From: Bacteroidales bacterium
GTDB taxonomy: Bacteria > Bacteroidota > Bacteroidia > Bacteroidales > UBA4181
DNA: 6,905 bases
Direction of reading: 5' to 3'
NCBI GenBank assembly: GCA_028700615.1
Contig: JAQVSH010000097.1
Span: 1-6,905 of the forward strand
Shown: positions 6,567 through 6,905 of the stretch, piece by piece
How positions within the stretch are numbered: position 1 is the first letter of the stretch
Layout: each line of letters starts with the position of its first letter
Notes under the pieces: model-generated
Databases searched by the model: none
What the model was told of the DNA's origin: nothing
The model's input: only the letters and a program-made list of their open reading frames with translations
Made by a program: the position numbers and the translations under genes

Positions 6567-6626
6567 TTCAATCCCATCATAAAAATTTTTCTCGCAAGCA
6601 AAAAGTGTTTTCCGTGAGTAAAAATA
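6567..6626 (-). repeat. Right copy of an inverted ~60-base repeat
   Basis: Read on the minus strand, 6607-6581 matches 2940-2966 at 23 of 27 bases, and flanking similarity (TATTTT and CTCA before; ATGG and TGAA after) extends to the stated limits with one small gap. It also forms a TTTTT/AAAAA hairpin followed by Ts, like the left copy. It lies 75 bases upstream of the short lipoprotein start. It may be a dispersed repeat of this genome, a terminator/insulator shared by both ends of the cluster, or the mark of a past rearrangement. Confidence 0.55.
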
Positions 6627-6738
6627 GGGAAGTATTTTATAAAAACAAAACAAATGATATATTTCACGAATTGATAATCAGTTATATATTAAAGTAAAGC
6701 AGAATAAAAAGACTTGTATCCCGGCTCTAAATTTTGGC

Positions 6739-6905
6739 GTGTGATGCACAGTTGAATTGTTACGATGTTGAAATCCGTAGGGATCAGGCAAAAGGATTTG
6801 TTCGCAAGGGGCGAAACAGCGAAACGAAGCTCCTGAGCATAGAAAACGAGAGCTGTTCGACGATGTTAGGCAGTGCGCAGCACTGACTATAAAGAGGAGT
6901 GTTCT
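6739..6905 (+). mobile_element. Probable 5' end of a group II intron (cut by window edge)
   Basis: The segment begins GTGTG, matching the 5' consensus GUGYG of group II introns, and then folds into successive hairpins as expected for intron domain I. These are TGTG/CACA (6740-6750), AAATCC/GGATTT (6771-6776 with 6794-6799), TTCGC/GCGAA (6801-6805 with 6811-6815), a longer CGAAACAGC/GCTGTTCG helix with one bulge (6812-6820 with 6852-6859) enclosing GCTC/GAGC (6829-6838), and a perfect CAGTGC/GCACTG hairpin (6871-6885). TTCGC/GCGAA and the longer helix share bases and are alternatives. There is no convincing protein frame. The GC-richer, hairpin-dense sequence contrasts with the AT-rich spacer to its left. 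Reverse transcriptase/maturase and domain V would lie beyond the window. It could instead be another structured RNA; the exact 5' boundary rests only on GTGTG. Confidence 0.5.

Noticed and set aside
6492..6653. N-terminal extension of the short lipoprotein to an ATG at 6653
   Set aside because: It would bury the signal peptide after 54 residues and runs through the inverted repeat; the internal ATG at 6491 gives a normal lipoprotein start.
6762..6867. 8-base direct repeat ACGATGTT at 6762-6769 and 6860-6867 as possible CRISPR or attachment repeats
   Set aside because: Only two short copies, both inside the hairpin-rich intron-like segment, with no regular spacing.

Overview
The window looks like Bacteroidales DNA (Bacteroides/Parabacteroides-like). 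Supporting signs are envelope protein families largely confined to that phylum (an NVEALS peptide, a 6-bladed beta-propeller lipoprotein, a DUF4221-like lipoprotein and an MG/TonB-plug protein), AT-rich start regions and no consistent Shine-Dalgarno sequences. Family names come from recognising motifs by eye; no database search was possible.

Layout. Bases 1-2906 hold two plus-strand genes: the 3' part of a large macroglobulin-like/TonB-plug protein, then a DUF4221-like lipoprotein. They end at a terminator-like hairpin near 2941-2967. From 3066 to 6491 everything runs on the minus strand. In transcription order: a 47-residue lipoprotein stub (6491-6348), a thioredoxin-like lipoprotein with a CTDC motif (6229-5687), a 447-base spacer full of hairpins, an NVEALS-family peptide gene (5239-5003), a 6-bladed beta-propeller lipoprotein (4942-3767) and a secreted beta-rich protein (3755-3066). 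The last 167 bases (6739-6905, plus strand) start with GTGTG and fold into a chain of hairpins. They fit the 5' end of a group II intron cut by the window edge.

How the genes may work together. Every protein gene here appears to make an exported or envelope-attached product. The NVEALS gene, propeller lipoprotein and secreted protein form a compact group. A hairpin lies between NVEALS and the propeller gene, and only 11 bases separate the last two genes. The thioredoxin-like lipoprotein lies upstream and might act on the two cysteines of the NVEALS peptide, but this is inference only. The minus-strand group is bracketed by two related ~58-60 base repeats in inverted orientation (2922-2979 and 6567-6626). 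No function for this set can be proved from sequence alone.

The most interesting unexplained parts are the structured spacer upstream of NVEALS (a stacked helix of 6+7+6 base pairs followed by two terminator-like hairpins), the inverted repeats around the cluster, and the intron-like right end.
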